A stretch of 64,000 nucleotides of DNA from Varroa destructor. Lineage: Eukaryota > Arthropoda > Arachnida > Mesostigmata > Varroidae. The position numbers and the translations under genes are program-made. Below the pieces are notes generated by a model. The model was not told the origin of the DNA. It saw only the letters and a list, made by a program, of their open reading frames with translations, and ran no database searches. Of the stretch, positions 1 to 11,865 are shown piece after piece (within the stretch, counting starts at the first letter, position 1; every line of letters starts with the position of its first letter). The stretch is from positions 27,748,481 to 27,812,480 of the forward strand of contig NW_019211460.1 in assembly GCF_002443255.2 (NCBI RefSeq). The letters are read 5' to 3'.

Positions 1-991
1 CACTCACGGCCTTTTCGAATTAAGGCAAATCATGTTAGAGCTTTAGTTAATTTGCATAGGATTTTATTCACTTTAACATCGTTTATTAGATTGTTACGAC
101 CGTAGCCTCGTTTGGTGTTACTAACAGAGGATTGTCACTTGCCGTAAAGAATGGCACCTTTGCTCTATAAAACTCTACATCCCATCAATATTTATTTACA
201 TTGTAATGCCTAACTCTGAAGGGTTGTGATTGTGAAGCCATGTGTCCTGCTGGCTCGTGATCCGGATAAATCTAATAATTAAATTATGTACGGTCGAGCT
301 GAGGGACTACGCGATCGTGCCAAAAAGGCAGCTTGTTAGTAAAAGAGGAAATGTCTAGCATCTCCTGACAAAACACCATTCATATTTGTCATGGGTAGCA
401 AAGAAAATATTAACTATTCAGAAATTTTCCTGCATTTGAGTCTACATATTTTTCCGTAAACAACTATAGACAAGTTTATATGGCACAAGATTACGGTTTG
501 AAAACGATAGTCTGAGATTTACTATTGAAAAGCATGCATTGCATCAAAATATGATCAACGACCGAACACCGGTATTAGCTAGCTCGTCTAATGACACGTT
601 ATGCCGTGCACAGTTTTTGCCATCGCCTATGTAAATTACAGGATTTTCGTAAACCTAATGAATGCTGTGCCTGTACTAAGTATAGACAACCTTATACTTT
701 GTATCATGTTTCTCGCCGCCCACGGACTCGATCGCTGGGTAGCCTGGCTCAGTAATCAGCCGAAGAATAGCAGTAACATGGTGTGTAACATATAGTGCAA
801 TCATTCGTAGGACCTAAATAGCTTTGTAAGCCCTAGGTCGGCTATTTCAAGGACCGTCTCACGACGTGATCTTCAGTCGAGCCTGTGAGGCAGTCATACG
901 TATAGTACAATGTACAGTTTCTATAGTTCGAATGCCACTTGGCAAAGGTGAATACATAAATTTGATTGACTGATACTAGCTAAGTGTTTTT
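1..991. other. No recognisable gene
   Basis: AT-rich sequence. An open frame of about 64 codons at 601-795 (+) has no splice, motif or composition support and is treated as chance. No repeats of note were seen. Confidence 0.5.
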
Positions 992-1449
992 TCACGTCAT
1001 TCTCTTTTGCAGCCACACTGTATACGTAAATATCGTGCACGTTATGCAATATAAACTAGCTTCGGCTACATCTCTTTCCATACACAGTATGCTGTGATTA
1101 ATGAAACTGAAATTTTTTCCTTTGTAAAGTCCGTTAACACTTTCTAATAGCACAACATAGTAGTTAATATCAACGTGATTTCCCTGAGTGCTACATAACT
1201 TTAATATATCTTTCAATGGAGCCGACGGCTAAAATTCTGTGTTTTGATTTCTGCATATTTAATCCACGCATTCCCTTTGATCTTACAGTTGTAACGGAGC
1301 AGTAAGCACAGAGACCTTTATATTAACTGTCGCAGACTGTCGATGTTTTTTTCTCTTCCTTACATTTTGGCCTCTTCAAGCCGATTCTTAACAACCAGGA
1401 TATAAGGTCATAAACTTACATTTGGTTGTACGTTTTTATGCTGCGACAT
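992..1449 (-). CDS. Possible two-exon gene, unknown protein (~88 aa)
   Basis: Seen: exon 1 would be 1420-1449, an ATG in a good context (ACCATG) with ten codons (MSQHKNVQPN), ending at a GTAAGT donor. The 191-nt intron ends in a T-rich TTTTAG acceptor. Exon 2 would be 1228-992 and is open from its first base in the matching phase for 78 codons to TGA. Its product begins PSAPLKDILKLCSTQG, has several cysteines, and has a hydrophobic stretch near the C-terminus. No family is recognised and no AATAAA is visible just after the stop. The phase match and splice signals are supportive, but each could arise by chance in AT-rich DNA. Function unknown. Confidence 0.3.
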
Positions 1450-1680
1450 GGTGCGAATATCATGACGTAAGAACTGATACGGGTTTTGCTTCTATTAGTG
1501 CCAAAAACATAATAAAAGGTATTAGTAACTGTGGTGAGCTTTCTTGTGCCCTCCTCCACACAAATGCCCTTGCGCAATTCGTGTGGCTCGGCAGGCTGTT
1601 AGCATTACGTAGGTATTTATTAACGTAGGCGTTATTATAATGTCTGTATAACCATCCATCCATCCACACTCTAATCTAGA

Positions 1681-2066
1681 GTCAATCATCACCTTTTTCC
1701 AGAAGAGTTTCGTTTTGCATATAGTTTTCGGTACCAGTGAAACAGAATTCCGAGAACGATTTAGATCCTTCGGCCATGGCTACCTGAACCTCAACTGGCT
1801 TTGTCCCTTTTTTTCTGCCACCGCATTTGAGTTCGCGAGGTACGAGCCTACTGTCGCCTCGATCACCATCAGTGCCACGAAAGCTTGCGGCTGATATTAC
1901 TGAACCCTTGCCTGCTTGCTTTGCCACCCGCTATAATGTCTGCACGTTTTCCACAAGCCTGAGCATTCATGTATGCATGCATAACGTTGCTGATAACTGC
2001 CCGCCGGCAGATTTATCTCGAAAGCTATTAGAGTTGAGTCGGGATCTCGTAGTGGCTGTGGAGTGA
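1681..2066. other. Locally GC-richer segment open on both strands
   Basis: Open frames overlap on the two strands: about 79 codons on + (1827-2066) and 81 on - (1927-1682). The minus frame contains an ATG in a GCCATGG context, beginning MAEGSKSFSEFCF. Composition is richer in G+C than the flanks. No clean splice boundary decides the strand and no family is recognised. It may hold an exon or be ordinary sequence. Confidence 0.15.
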
Positions 2067-2195
2067 GGTTGTAGGCCGGGGGAGATGCGATACTGGTTGC
2101 AGTGGGAAGTCTTTGCCGATGCTTTGTCTGCTCAGATGAGATGTACAGGTCTACCTGTACACTATCTCTTTTTCGCGAGCAAAACCATAACAATC

Positions 2196-2198
<3 letters not shown>

Positions 2199-2252
<54 letters not shown>
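2199..2252. repeat. Compound (TA)n(TG)n microsatellite
   Basis: About 19 TA units run directly into about 8 TG units. Tyr/Ile and Val/Cys runs in overlapping frames come from this repeat and are not protein evidence. Confidence 0.95.
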
Positions 2253-2253
<1 letters not shown>

Positions 2254-2254
2254 A

Positions 2255-4245
2255 CGAGCGTATAACAAAATGGAACGACGTTTTTTTTGCTTTTATCGCT
2301 TTGTTTTTTCTTGCTATCGGAGCTGGTCTTTTGAACGCGGAACTTTTGGCCTAATATCACTTCAAATCGATATAGGAGAGTGAAGGAGTGACAGGCGTCA
2401 AGCAACAACGCTTCCGAATTGCCTACTCTTTTTTTCTTGCGCAAAATGATTTTATACAAGCTTCAAATATAGATGGGTGATCAATAAGTCGATTGCTCGC
2501 TTGCCATTGTGGAAGGAAACGATATAGACGGTGGACAACAGAATCAGCCAATGTTTCATATTGATAACGAATTTTTTAAATTGAGAATCACATATCTGAT
2601 CCCAAAGTATAACTGTATTCATTATAGAAAGTAGTATATTCGCATTAAAAAAAAAAGCTATATATATATATATACACTAAATTTTCATATACCGATCTGC
2701 AACTGTATGGTAGTACTAGATGAAATTGGCAAACGATAATTATATTTATTTCTAATTTTGCATATTCACACACAAAAAGTCCAATTTTCGTTTGTGTTGA
2801 ACACTATCGTACTCTAGATTCAGTCGACGCTAGAAACATTGCAAACGCTATGGATGTCGGCCGAATAGCCCCCGCAAGTGATCTTTTCTTCATACTACGT
2901 AAACATGTGAGAATTTCGTTTCTCCACTATTGTCGTCTAACTAGTCGAGACTATTTAATGATATAGTAATAAAAATTAGTCCCTCTGCAAGTGACTTTCG
3001 TGCATGTTTATTTGTATGTGCACGGTATGCATTTAATGAATGACTATGGGACGTCGGATGGCGTGATCGCCGAATCTCTCTTATTATAACCTGCTGCTTG
3101 GTTAAATAATCGAATTATAATTGGTTGATTACTTTATCGCGATCCATCATGGCCTGTCTCAACTGCATGGCTAATTGGGTCGGTTCTGTTCATTAGCCTT
3201 GTGGTAGACGCATAATGTATGTGCATCCGGAATATTCCATACGGCTGACGTGCGGGATACGCAATGTAATAATACTGTGCATTCTATTATCCATCTAGTT
3301 AAAGTTGTCCTGAGCGCCAATGTCACTAAGGGCTTTAAAAAAAGAAAAAGGAAACAGATTTTAGTCATCTAAATACGGGTATCAACCGGACGATAGTTTT
3401 GAAGTCGTCTGAACTGCACCGATAAAACGGACCGCTGACCTTCGGTCACACTCCAAGAGGCTGAGACTTTTAATGATGCTATTGCTGCTGCCAGCCATCC
3501 ACTTGTCGAATAAAATATTTATTAGATTTAATATTTCGATATACATCAATGATAGCAAACCGTTCCATGCAATAGGACGGACAGAGATTGTAAATAGCAA
3601 ATTTATCATAAGCTGCTTATGTATTTGTTCGATATCAACGCTTGCTAGGTGGTGAATAAAATATCGTAAATTTACCCACGTGGAACAAAAATTTGTCTGG
3701 GTCTGTATGTGTATTAGCGGCACAAAAATAGCAAGCAACACGTTAATGTTACTTAATTTTGTTGATAGGGTAAGCTTTTTTTTGTCAATGCATACATAGT
3801 TGACCTCGTTATATAATATCGAATATTCATACGTATATGAGGTGTTTTGATAAATGCGGAAACTTTAAACCTTCATTGAATAATAAGGTAAAATTTGATC
3901 ATCTTAATGGGCGAAGAGCCGAAGTCACTATCGCTAAACTTCGGGTTCTCCGCTTTATTAACGTGTTCGAAATTGACTTCCTCCGTGTTACAGACATCAT
4001 TGCCTATTACAGGGATACCAACGCTGAAACGTCTTAGATTTGTCAACAAAAAAAAATATCGATTTTTATTTATTGTTTATTACCAGTTCAGCTCGATAAG
4101 GTTTCGAAGAAAAAGGGATGATTTTTTAGTGCAAAATCAGATTTTAGATCTTTTCAGAATAATGTTACTTTTATTCTCGTATAGACTAACTCATAAGAGC
4201 TCACGACAACAAGTCATATTTTGTCAGGTTAGGAGAAACATTTGT
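2255..4245. other. No convincing gene; short repeats
   Basis: Holds an A-run followed by a short TA tract (about 2647-2674). The open frames at 3382-3741 (-) and 3895-4254 (+) have neither motif nor flanking splice support. Nothing else is recognised. Confidence 0.4.
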
Positions 4246-4383
4246 TTACCATAGATAGAGAAAACAAGGATAATTGTCCCGAAACGAGGATAAATATTCG
4301 AAGTCCAAGACCTGTGGAATATGGTTTCCAAGTTCTCATCTTATACTTACGAGAATCAGTAAGAATACAAAATATTTAACCAT
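4246..4383 (-). CDS. Possible start of a small secreted-peptide gene
   Basis: Seen on the minus strand: ATG at 4383 opens MVKYFVFLLIL, a signal-peptide-like hydrophobic start, and after 11 codons meets a strong GTAAGTAT donor. Only 39 nt later, TTCCACAG is followed in the same phase by 21 codons (VLDFEYLSSFRDNYPC...) to TAA, with a possible further donor (GTAAAC) overlapping the stop. The intron is short for an arthropod, so the true downstream exon may be elsewhere. Inference only; no homologue is recognised. Confidence 0.18.
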
Positions 4384-4480
4384 GGGTCTTATTATACCTG
4401 AATATTTACGAACCCCATAAATGATTGAATATACGCAAAGTAAATAGTTTGCCTGCGTTGGACGTATTATGAATCTATTC

Positions 4481-4494
4481 TATATATATATATA
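4481..4494. repeat. (TA)n microsatellite
   Basis: About seven TA units. Confidence 0.85.
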
Positions 4495-5170
4495 TCTATC
4501 TGATCTCGTGTGTTACATCCGTAAGTATGTCAGCTTTGCACCACATGACCGATGTTCAACACAAAGATCTGAACACGTGTCCCTGAGCTTGGAACATATA
4601 ATTTTTCTTATTCACAAAAATGGTGCAATATCTATTGTTGGCTAAAGTTGAGGCGGGAGCAGTGATTTCGCCCTCCCTTGGCCTTTTTCAACAAAAAGCC
4701 GGGCAAACCGTATAAGTCAGTGCGCCAGCGTCGTGCATAAGTCGTCGTTTTATAAGCTCTTAGATATTTGTAGATAATGACTTTTTAATATAAAAAATTG
4801 ACGTCGACGATTATAAAGTGCTAATATTAATAATTGTTTATGATAGTTGGAGAAGGTTTTTTAATAAATGCGCTTGGATTGAAAATCTAACTCATCATTG
4901 GCAGGATGTAATTCAATGGTGCACTTTTTCACTTAATTTGTGACATACTTGTCGGTCTTCATTATTTTTCCCTTAAATCCAGAACCATAAAACATCACTT
5001 AGCCAGGCTTAATTGATATGCCACGGGCAAAATAATAATTGAAGATAAACAGTATCAAAAAGTCTCGAACAGTACGCCTTCTCTACAAGAACTGTACAGA
5101 GAATGGATGTCTATTTTTACCCTATAAGAGATGTGCGTGCAGGCTTCTATAGATTAACTACATGATCAAA

Positions 5171-5172
<2 letters not shown>

Positions 5173-5201
<29 letters not shown>
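5173..5201. repeat. (TA)n microsatellite
   Basis: About 14 TA units. Confidence 0.95.
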
Positions 5202-5203
<2 letters not shown>

Positions 5204-5377
5204 ATTATCGTAATGCATGTTTACATGTTTATTTATTTACCTGTTCCATATTCCATCAACGAGTATCAGTTACTTGACAAAACCTTCTCCGAATTTCGAC
5301 GATTCACCCCCGGATAGCCTGCCTTGTCCCCGCTGCATCGTTGCATCTATTTCGATATCGCTACCTTATTTTTGTAG

Positions 5378-5564
5378 GAAGATTACAGGCTTGCGGCGGA
5401 GCTATAGGGGAATTCGAAGGAAGCAGCTCGAGAATCAACGAGGAGACCAGCAAAAAACACATATCAAACACAGAGGAGCCTCTTTTCTACCACCGATGAC
5501 TACGCCGATCAGTCGAAGGAGAACGATCAAAGACATCCCAACGATATACTATAAGAAAAAATAA
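5378..5564 (+). other. Exon-like purine-rich segment after a strong acceptor
   Basis: A pyrimidine-rich acceptor (CCTTATTTTTGTAG) precedes a GAA/AGG-rich stretch that is open for about 61 codons in one frame, giving a very basic peptide, and partly open in the other two. An AATAAA overlaps the final stop. The purine-rich content resembles exonic splice-enhancer sequence. The frame cannot be chosen with confidence and no domain is recognised. Confidence 0.2.
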
Positions 5565-6415
5565 ATAGAATGTCCAAAAATGACCCATATACATATAGCC
5601 TGCCACCACTGAAATCGTGGAAAAGACCCCATTCCGAATAAAAGCGACGCTAAATGATAGGCTGCTTGCATCTCACTTCACTAGAGTCAATCTTCAACCC
5701 ATTGCTGACCCAGTCAGAATCTTCAGTGCCTATGTAAAATTGTATGTGCTTGCGTGTTTATTTCACGAACACTTTTATTCATCTGAGATGGACTTGATCC
5801 GCAATTCTTTCCTGTGCACCGAATTGACATCTAAAATTTGCAGTAACGGCGATGTTTTTGTGTTCTATTGGCATGGGAGTAAATTTAGCGTGCTAAGCGA
5901 ATAAGGGAGGGCAAAAAAGTGGCACGGGTTGGATATCTGAAACAGGAAAAGTAGCAACGAATTTCCAAGAACAACTCACCAGGATTGTAGGACATATACA
6001 TTGTCCGAAATATGACTGCGAGTGACGTTTAATAAAAGAAAGATTTTTACATATACACTTTTATTTATTCACACAGAAAGGTTACACATAATATATATGC
6101 TTTATATGTATACATTCCATCAAAGCAAGGATTTCCCTTTCGCCCTAGTAATAAATCACTGTAATTAAAAAACTAATGAGATAATAAACATTATACACAT
6201 GTTGTAATATAAAGTATCAACATAAATATAATAAAAACACCACAAAAAAATCATAAGAAAGAAACCGAGCCACACTAGAGGTACTTGGCTTCCCTGGTAA
6301 TTAGAGGCAAGATAGAATGATATTTCACCTAATGTCTCATGCTTGGGCGGGTAGACTGGAAGCTGATATTTGCGCCACGTCTTGTTTAACTTGTCGCTTT
6401 TTATCTAGCTAAAAA

Positions 6416-6418
<3 letters not shown>
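5565..6418. other. No recognisable gene
   Basis: A 95-codon plus-strand frame at 5617-5904 lacks motif or splice support. AT-rich sequence follows. Confidence 0.4.
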
Positions 6419-6467
<49 letters not shown>

Positions 6468-6502
6468 TTTTTTAAGTATATATATATATATATATATATA
6501 TA
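6419..6502. repeat. Double (TA)n tract
   Basis: Two long TA tracts, about 6419-6467 (one TG interruption) and 6478-6501, are separated by a T-run. The second lies between AAGTATA and TATACTT, so it can fold as one self-complementary hairpin. Confidence 0.9.
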
Positions 6503-7586
6503 CTTAACATACAGAAAAGTATTGCTTGCGTCGTAGTAGAAAATTCGGGTAATCAACTCTTTGAACAGAACTGAATTCCTCAAGCTGTTCCACAGGGTTA
6601 AATTTTATCTTATTTATTACATCTATTTGTCCTCACCTTTGTTAGTTACCTTGTATGAAATAATATAAAAATGTTAAAAAATCAAATAGAAATCTGATAA
6701 AATAGTACAGGCCGCTACGATTGCGCTGTTATTCTCTCTGCGTATTTTACTTCACTCAGAAATCGATACTAATCACCGAGATCCGTCTCGCTTTGGCTAT
6801 AGTTACTGCAGTGAATATACTCACACTTGTGACGTAAAATAGGAGCTAAAATAATCAATTCAGATGCAGGATCTTAAAGATTTTCTAGCGATACAGAACT
6901 ATCGTATTGTATAAAATGTGACTTAAAGTTATATTATAATTTCGTCTGATTGAAAGAGGCAAAAATAAGTAGATAGGGCTCATATCTGCGATGTTGTAGT
7001 TTTCGTTTCGAGAAGTCGGTTATTTGTGGATTGTTTTGACTTTCATCGCTCGCTATGAAATTAAAGTCAATAACACAACAGAAATGCACAGGGGGCGACT
7101 CTGCTCTACGTATGAACAAGGATACCATGGAAATTTTCGAATGGACCAAGTAGATATATAGCCTAACTTTTTTCATGGATGATACGCGAATTTTCAGATC
7201 TCCTTGACACCCTTGACCAGGTCTCATCTGTTAGCACAAACGACTGAAGCAAGGACACTGGGCAACAGACGTGCATCCAATCGCTATCACACGATATTGC
7301 TTTATTTCACAATACTAGATTGGATCTAGCTTGTCTGAACGACTTGCATCGTAGGCATGTTAGAAAATAGTATTCAAAAAAGGCCAAATTATGCAGAGCA
7401 CCATTGGATAAATATGATTCGATCAATTTCAAGAGAAATTGCAAAACATAAGTAGATTTTTTTGAGTTGGAAGTGTTTCTTCAATTCGCAGAAGTAATGT
7501 ACTATGTTTAAGTAATGCAACGGATATAGGTTATAGTAGTAGAAGTGTCTCAAGTAGCACTAATTGTAATAGTGTGGGCTGATATT
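6503..7586. other. No recognisable gene
   Basis: Nothing beyond a chance-length minus-strand frame at 6934-7227. Confidence 0.4.
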
Positions 7587-7960
7587 GAAGGCATGCCTTC
7601 GATGGCTTTGTCGTCTGTGTATGCGCATACAGAGCTGTACACGGTCGGTGACAATCATCCGGATCGGATCTTGTCTGCTCTACTCCTTTCCGGATTGGCC
7701 CTGTTTTCTTTCTCAGACTAAATGCCTCATTATTTCGCTATGGCATTCTACTATCGAAGGAAAGCACTCTACCCCGCTGTCCACGAGCGGTTCTATCGTC
7801 ATGTTCACAAATATTAGCATCAGCTAGACATGCGTATGGATGTTTACGCTGTCCATTGTCTCACCGCTATTGGCTTTGTATTCGTTCGCTAGACTGTTAT
7901 GGTCGTGGTTGTGTCTGTGGGCAGTGTTGATGATGCCGATATAATCAATATACTCGTAAG
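7587..7960 (+). other. Coding-like stretch, possible upstream exons of the 8.55 kb exon
   Basis: G+C is clearly higher than in the flanks, and several plus-strand frames encode membrane-like segments. One frame reads GMPSMALSSVYAHTEL, then a hydrophobic LSALLLSGLALFSF. A good acceptor-like tract (TTTTCTTTCTCAG) lies near 7717 and a GTAAGA donor near 7951. In-frame stops show that, if this is a gene, it is split by introns or decayed. The pattern of hydrophobic segments loosely recalls small multi-pass proteins such as the DRAM/TMEM150/Frag1 group. That is an impression, not a demonstrated match. Confidence 0.2.
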
Positions 7961-8548
7961 AGATAACTCGTCAACACAGCAGCACTATTATGGAGGCAAA
8001 TAGAATCAAAGTATGGCGTTTGTAAACATCACTACTGGGAATATAGGCTCTTGGCGTTTGCCTTCTTTTCGATTAGATTGAACTCCCGTACCGAAACAGA
8101 TCCTGCATCCAAGGCAAGTGGCTGTCTATATGATTTAGCTTACGTGTTATATTTCCTACATGCGGTTCTGACGCTTAGTACTAACGGTGCGTGCTAGAAG
8201 TTACGACGGGTGAAATTATCAGCAGAAGAACGCTATTAATCTAACATAGTTTGTAAGTTGCGTGGGATACGTCCGTCAACGGCCAGATTGCCATTAACCC
8301 GGGCTGATTTTTGATGGGCCTGATATCGCAGTGATGACAAAAAGAATGACGATACGTAGGGAATGAGCAGACGATTCAAATGGCGTCGTATTGATAAGCG
8401 AATCCTTGACGCGGGGTGGTTGAAACTCAGAAATGTAATGTAGCTTATTCTTGACTTGTATTTTATGATAACATGTAATATTTGCTGATATAGATTCGGG
8501 CTTATTGATCGTTGTCTGCCATTGCACTCAATACGGCTTGAATTCCAG

Positions 8549-8838
8549 CAAAATTGTTGTGTTACGTATTCGAAGCGGCGGAGATCGTTTGCCTGCCGAT
8601 GTTCATCATTGGGATATTCTACGCGGCAAGTTACCTCCGAAGCAAGCTCGTTAATTATTACCCTCGTAACGGGCCAGATCAGTTCGTCCCACATCGCATC
8701 AATATCCGAAGAAGTATGTTAAAAACAAGGAACCCGTACTTACAGAGCGTACTTAGTGGCACCACCTTAACGATATATCAGAATAGCTCCGAACGACCTT
8801 CCTGGACGTATCATATAACACGCAGCGAATATGAGTGA
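8549..8838 (+). CDS. Probable 3'-terminal exon, membrane-protein-like, unknown gene
   Basis: Seen: an acceptor-like AATTCCAG at 8541-8548 is followed by a frame open for 95 codons to TGA, and AATAAA lies at 8859-8864, 21 nt after the stop. The third codon position is clearly G+C-richer than the surroundings. The peptide carries a hydrophobic segment near its start (IVCLPMFIIGIFYAASYL) followed by a polar, basic tail. The placement of a Glu before the hydrophobic segment resembles the last helix of DRAM/TMEM150/Frag1-type proteins, a weak analogy. A longer minus-strand frame overlaps but lacks these signals. Product unnamed. Confidence 0.35.
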
Positions 8839-8864
8839 GCATTTGTTTTCAATAGCCAAATAAA

Positions 8865-10471
8865 AGATATAATCTAGCGTCAAAGGTTGTATATATATAT
8901 TTTTTTTTCATTTAATGCATACATCTTTGATCTTTTTCTACCATACTAACAAATGCGGCTACTTGGAAGCCCGATGTATACATGAATTAACAAACAGCTT
9001 GAATGGCCTTAACGGAGCGGTACTTATTTGAATCTAAAGTAATCTTCTGCGTCTTCCACGTACTGCGAGACTCGTTAAATGAAAACGGCGACTATACTTC
9101 TTTGTTTGCGGCTAGGGGCTAGCTACAGGCGTTGTGTAATGTACAGTTACGTCATTGTAAATTTTGGAAAATCGTAGCTCACAAACAGAGCCGTGAGCAT
9201 TCCAGTTAACAGAGCCATATTTGCCGAAAACAATTTGCAGCAACGTTTCTGCTACTTTTTAGCCACTCCGTACCAGTACTCTGCCTTTGCCCCGCCGGCT
9301 AATAAATATCTCGCCTGAGCTTTTAATGATGTGTACTAGATATATATAGTACACAAGCCCGTTCAGGTGACTACATCGGTTATTCCCACAAGTAAATTTA
9401 ATTACATTGCATATATTATATATGGTAATACTGGTCGATGGTCAGTAGCGTGGACGGCCAGGCCTCTGCTTGAAGGTGAATGACGGTTGCTGCTTCAGGT
9501 CCTGCCAATAACATATGCCACGCAGCATTTGTGAATAAGAAAAGTTATTTACTTATATAATAATGCACAAATACTACGTAGACGAGATAGGTGTTTCAAT
9601 TATATATCTGTTTACCGTGCAGCAATATCATCGGCCGTCGCACGACCATGTCGGTACGATATTGCAGTATCTTTGGGATGAAATAATGTTGAATCTTTTT
9701 ACCACCTATGAGTTAACGACTCGCAGTTCACCCCACGAATCAGACCCCGATCTGGCATATTCGCAGAAGATATCACAGAAAACCAAATCTCTAGAATCTA
9801 CGTATAGCAGTGTGTCCTGGAGTTACTTACGAAGTGTTCATGTGACCTATTTAAATAGAAAATAGTCCATTTTAGATTTACTCCGAGAATGTTCAGGAAA
9901 AAATAATGCACGCGATCAATGCAAATTTCGTTCTGTTTTATAAATGTCTCGAGGAATACAAATGGTCATGAACAGTCCAGACAGGTGACTATCCGAGTTT
10001 CATATATAAATGTTGAACTTTAGCTGACTGGACATGTCAAACCAGCAGTTGCTTATGCCGTTATGTTCCCTAATTTTGTTCTATAAACCTATTGTCTGTT
10101 GCAAGTTATGGCAGTAAACATCTAAACGACTTCGGTGTAATGCGAACTCCGAGTTTCCTACCTTAAGTCGACGTGAACTTCATTGAGACTATTGAGGTAA
10201 ATTTTATTAACTAATTATCTAGGCGAGATCTGAATTAAAATATTTGGCATTCGATACAGATAGAAAAAAGCACACGTGAAAAACCCTTATATTTTCAAAG
10301 AGGAAAAAGGACAACGACGACTGGAGAACTGGAAAGGAAGAAAGAGCAAGTTCGATTAGGAGACTATTGCGAGCGCTAAAATCTAGAGATATTTTTACTT
10401 ACCGTCAATCAGAGCAGGAAAACGCTCGCGTAAACTAGGTCATCATTAAACTATGTACTTTTTTATTGCAG
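8865..10471. other. No convincing gene
   Basis: A 100-codon plus-strand frame at 9563-9865 is within chance length. A short TA run lies near 8890. Nothing else is seen. Confidence 0.4.
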
Positions 10472-11341
10472 CCACGACTTTAACATGTTTAAACATGCAG
10501 CAGTTTGGTTGAAATCGGTGTTTTAGTTACACCTACTTATGTAACTTTGTTGCTTTCTACTTCTTACGTACAGCGATTAAACTATAATTTATATATATTT
10601 TTGGTATTATATTATCGATTCGATATTATAGAGATAAGTTTTCCGCCTGCATACATGAACTTGTACCAGTTACAAAATTATTCGAAAGTTTATGCTTTAT
10701 TTAATACCTGATAGTAATTATTTTTAATAATGATTTCGTTTTGTTTTTTTGCACTTATGGCCTGCTTCGATGATGTACTGGAAGTAAATGTGTACACAAT
10801 CTGTCAATAGTTGCTACATTATTTTGTTGCAGTAACTAGCACACGCTTGTACGAATTTTTACCGCATTACGTTGCCTACGGCGGCAGCAATGCCGTGGTT
10901 GCCCCAACCTTTCTTCCCGTTCTCGCCGGTTGGTAACGCGCTGTCTGTCAAAATTAGCTTGGCGTTTAGGGCGTTGAGTCGGTGCCTGTTCCGAATGTGA
11001 AGGCCGATAATCGGATCCTACGTTCAAAATGCTCAAACGGTTTCATACCTAAGATCAAGATAGCTTGATTTGAAGAGTATGTCCAGCACTCCCGGCGATT
11101 TAAGATCTTTTATTCAGCACCTGTTCTGGCTCATGCAACACGTTATGCAGGACGTTACGGGCGAATTTAAATAAGATTTGATAGACCTATATGGCACTCT
11201 GCACAATTTCATTGTACAAAATGTGAGCAGTAAAGGTTTGCAATCGGCTGCACGTGCTACGGATTATTGGGTGGTCGGTAATCCTTCTACCAAAATGACT
11301 AGTGGATTTCTGCAGCTCCGTGATATATTACGTTGGTTGAG
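10472..11341 (+). other. Cluster of exon-like frames with consensus splice signals
   Basis: Three plus-strand stretches follow pyrimidine-rich acceptors: 10472 (after TTTTTTATTGCAG), 10833-10932 (after TTTTGTTGCAG, ending at GTAACG) and 11118-11341 (after CTTTTATTCAG, ending at an excellent GAG|GTGAGT). The last is open for 55 codons before its donor (ending FLQLRDILRWL), but an in-frame TAA at 11172 splits it from its own first 18 codons. The phases of the three do not chain cleanly. They could be pieces of one gene, a pseudogene, or chance. No family recognised. Confidence 0.2.
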
Positions 11342-11539
11342 GTGAGTATATTGATGCCTTCGATAGGAGCTAGGAAAGGTTTGTAGCAGGTGGGGGTGCC
11401 CCCAGAAAGTTCGCTCATTAGCAAACACTTTGTTTTTGTGTTTGGAATGATCTCATGAATTATCAGACATTATAGTAGTATTTAGCGATTAGCGAACATC
11501 GTTTACGAAATGGTAAACGTGCTGTATATAAGCTCTCTT

Positions 11540-11557
11540 TATATATATATATATATA
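11540..11557. repeat. (TA)n microsatellite
   Basis: About nine AT/TA units. Confidence 0.9.
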
Positions 11558-11697
11558 AGCGTTTTGATTTAACATAACAATATTACTAAATTATAATTTG
11601 CTGCTTAGTTTACAATTAAATGGGCACTTGAATAATAAAACTGCGAATCACATCTACCAGAGCTGGACCGGAAATAATTCTCCCACAAAGCTGATCA

Positions 11698-11762
11698 TAT
11701 AGGTTTATATGGTTTAAATATATATAATGTAAAGTTTATAAGGTTTAAATATAGGTTTAAAT
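11698..11762. repeat. Imperfect GGTTTAAATA-type repeats
   Basis: The motif GGTTTAAAT, or GGTTTATAT, recurs four times within 65 bp. Confidence 0.5.
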
Positions 11763-11819
11763 TACTACTTCTTCTAATCGATACACATATGGACTCAACG
11801 TTTTGATAAGCTTTTAAAA

Positions 11820-11865
11820 CTTTTAAATTTGGATTTTTCTATATAGAAAAATCCAAATTTAAAAG
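11820..11865. repeat. Perfect 46-bp palindrome
   Basis: The 23-bp arms at 11820-11842 and 11843-11865 are exact reverse complements with no spacer (centre TATATA). As single strand it folds into a perfect hairpin. Confidence 0.95.

Noticed and set aside
2085..2459. Overlapping open frames rich in Tyr/Ile on both strands
   Set aside because: They are mostly translation of the (TA)n(TG)n microsatellite, with no other coding evidence.
6401..6583. Minus-strand frame with repeated Tyr-Ile
   Set aside because: It is produced by the double TA tract and is not a protein.
8236..8694. 152-codon minus-strand frame
   Set aside because: It overlaps the plus-strand terminal exon candidate, which has an acceptor, GC-rich third positions and a polyadenylation signal. 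The minus frame has none of these.
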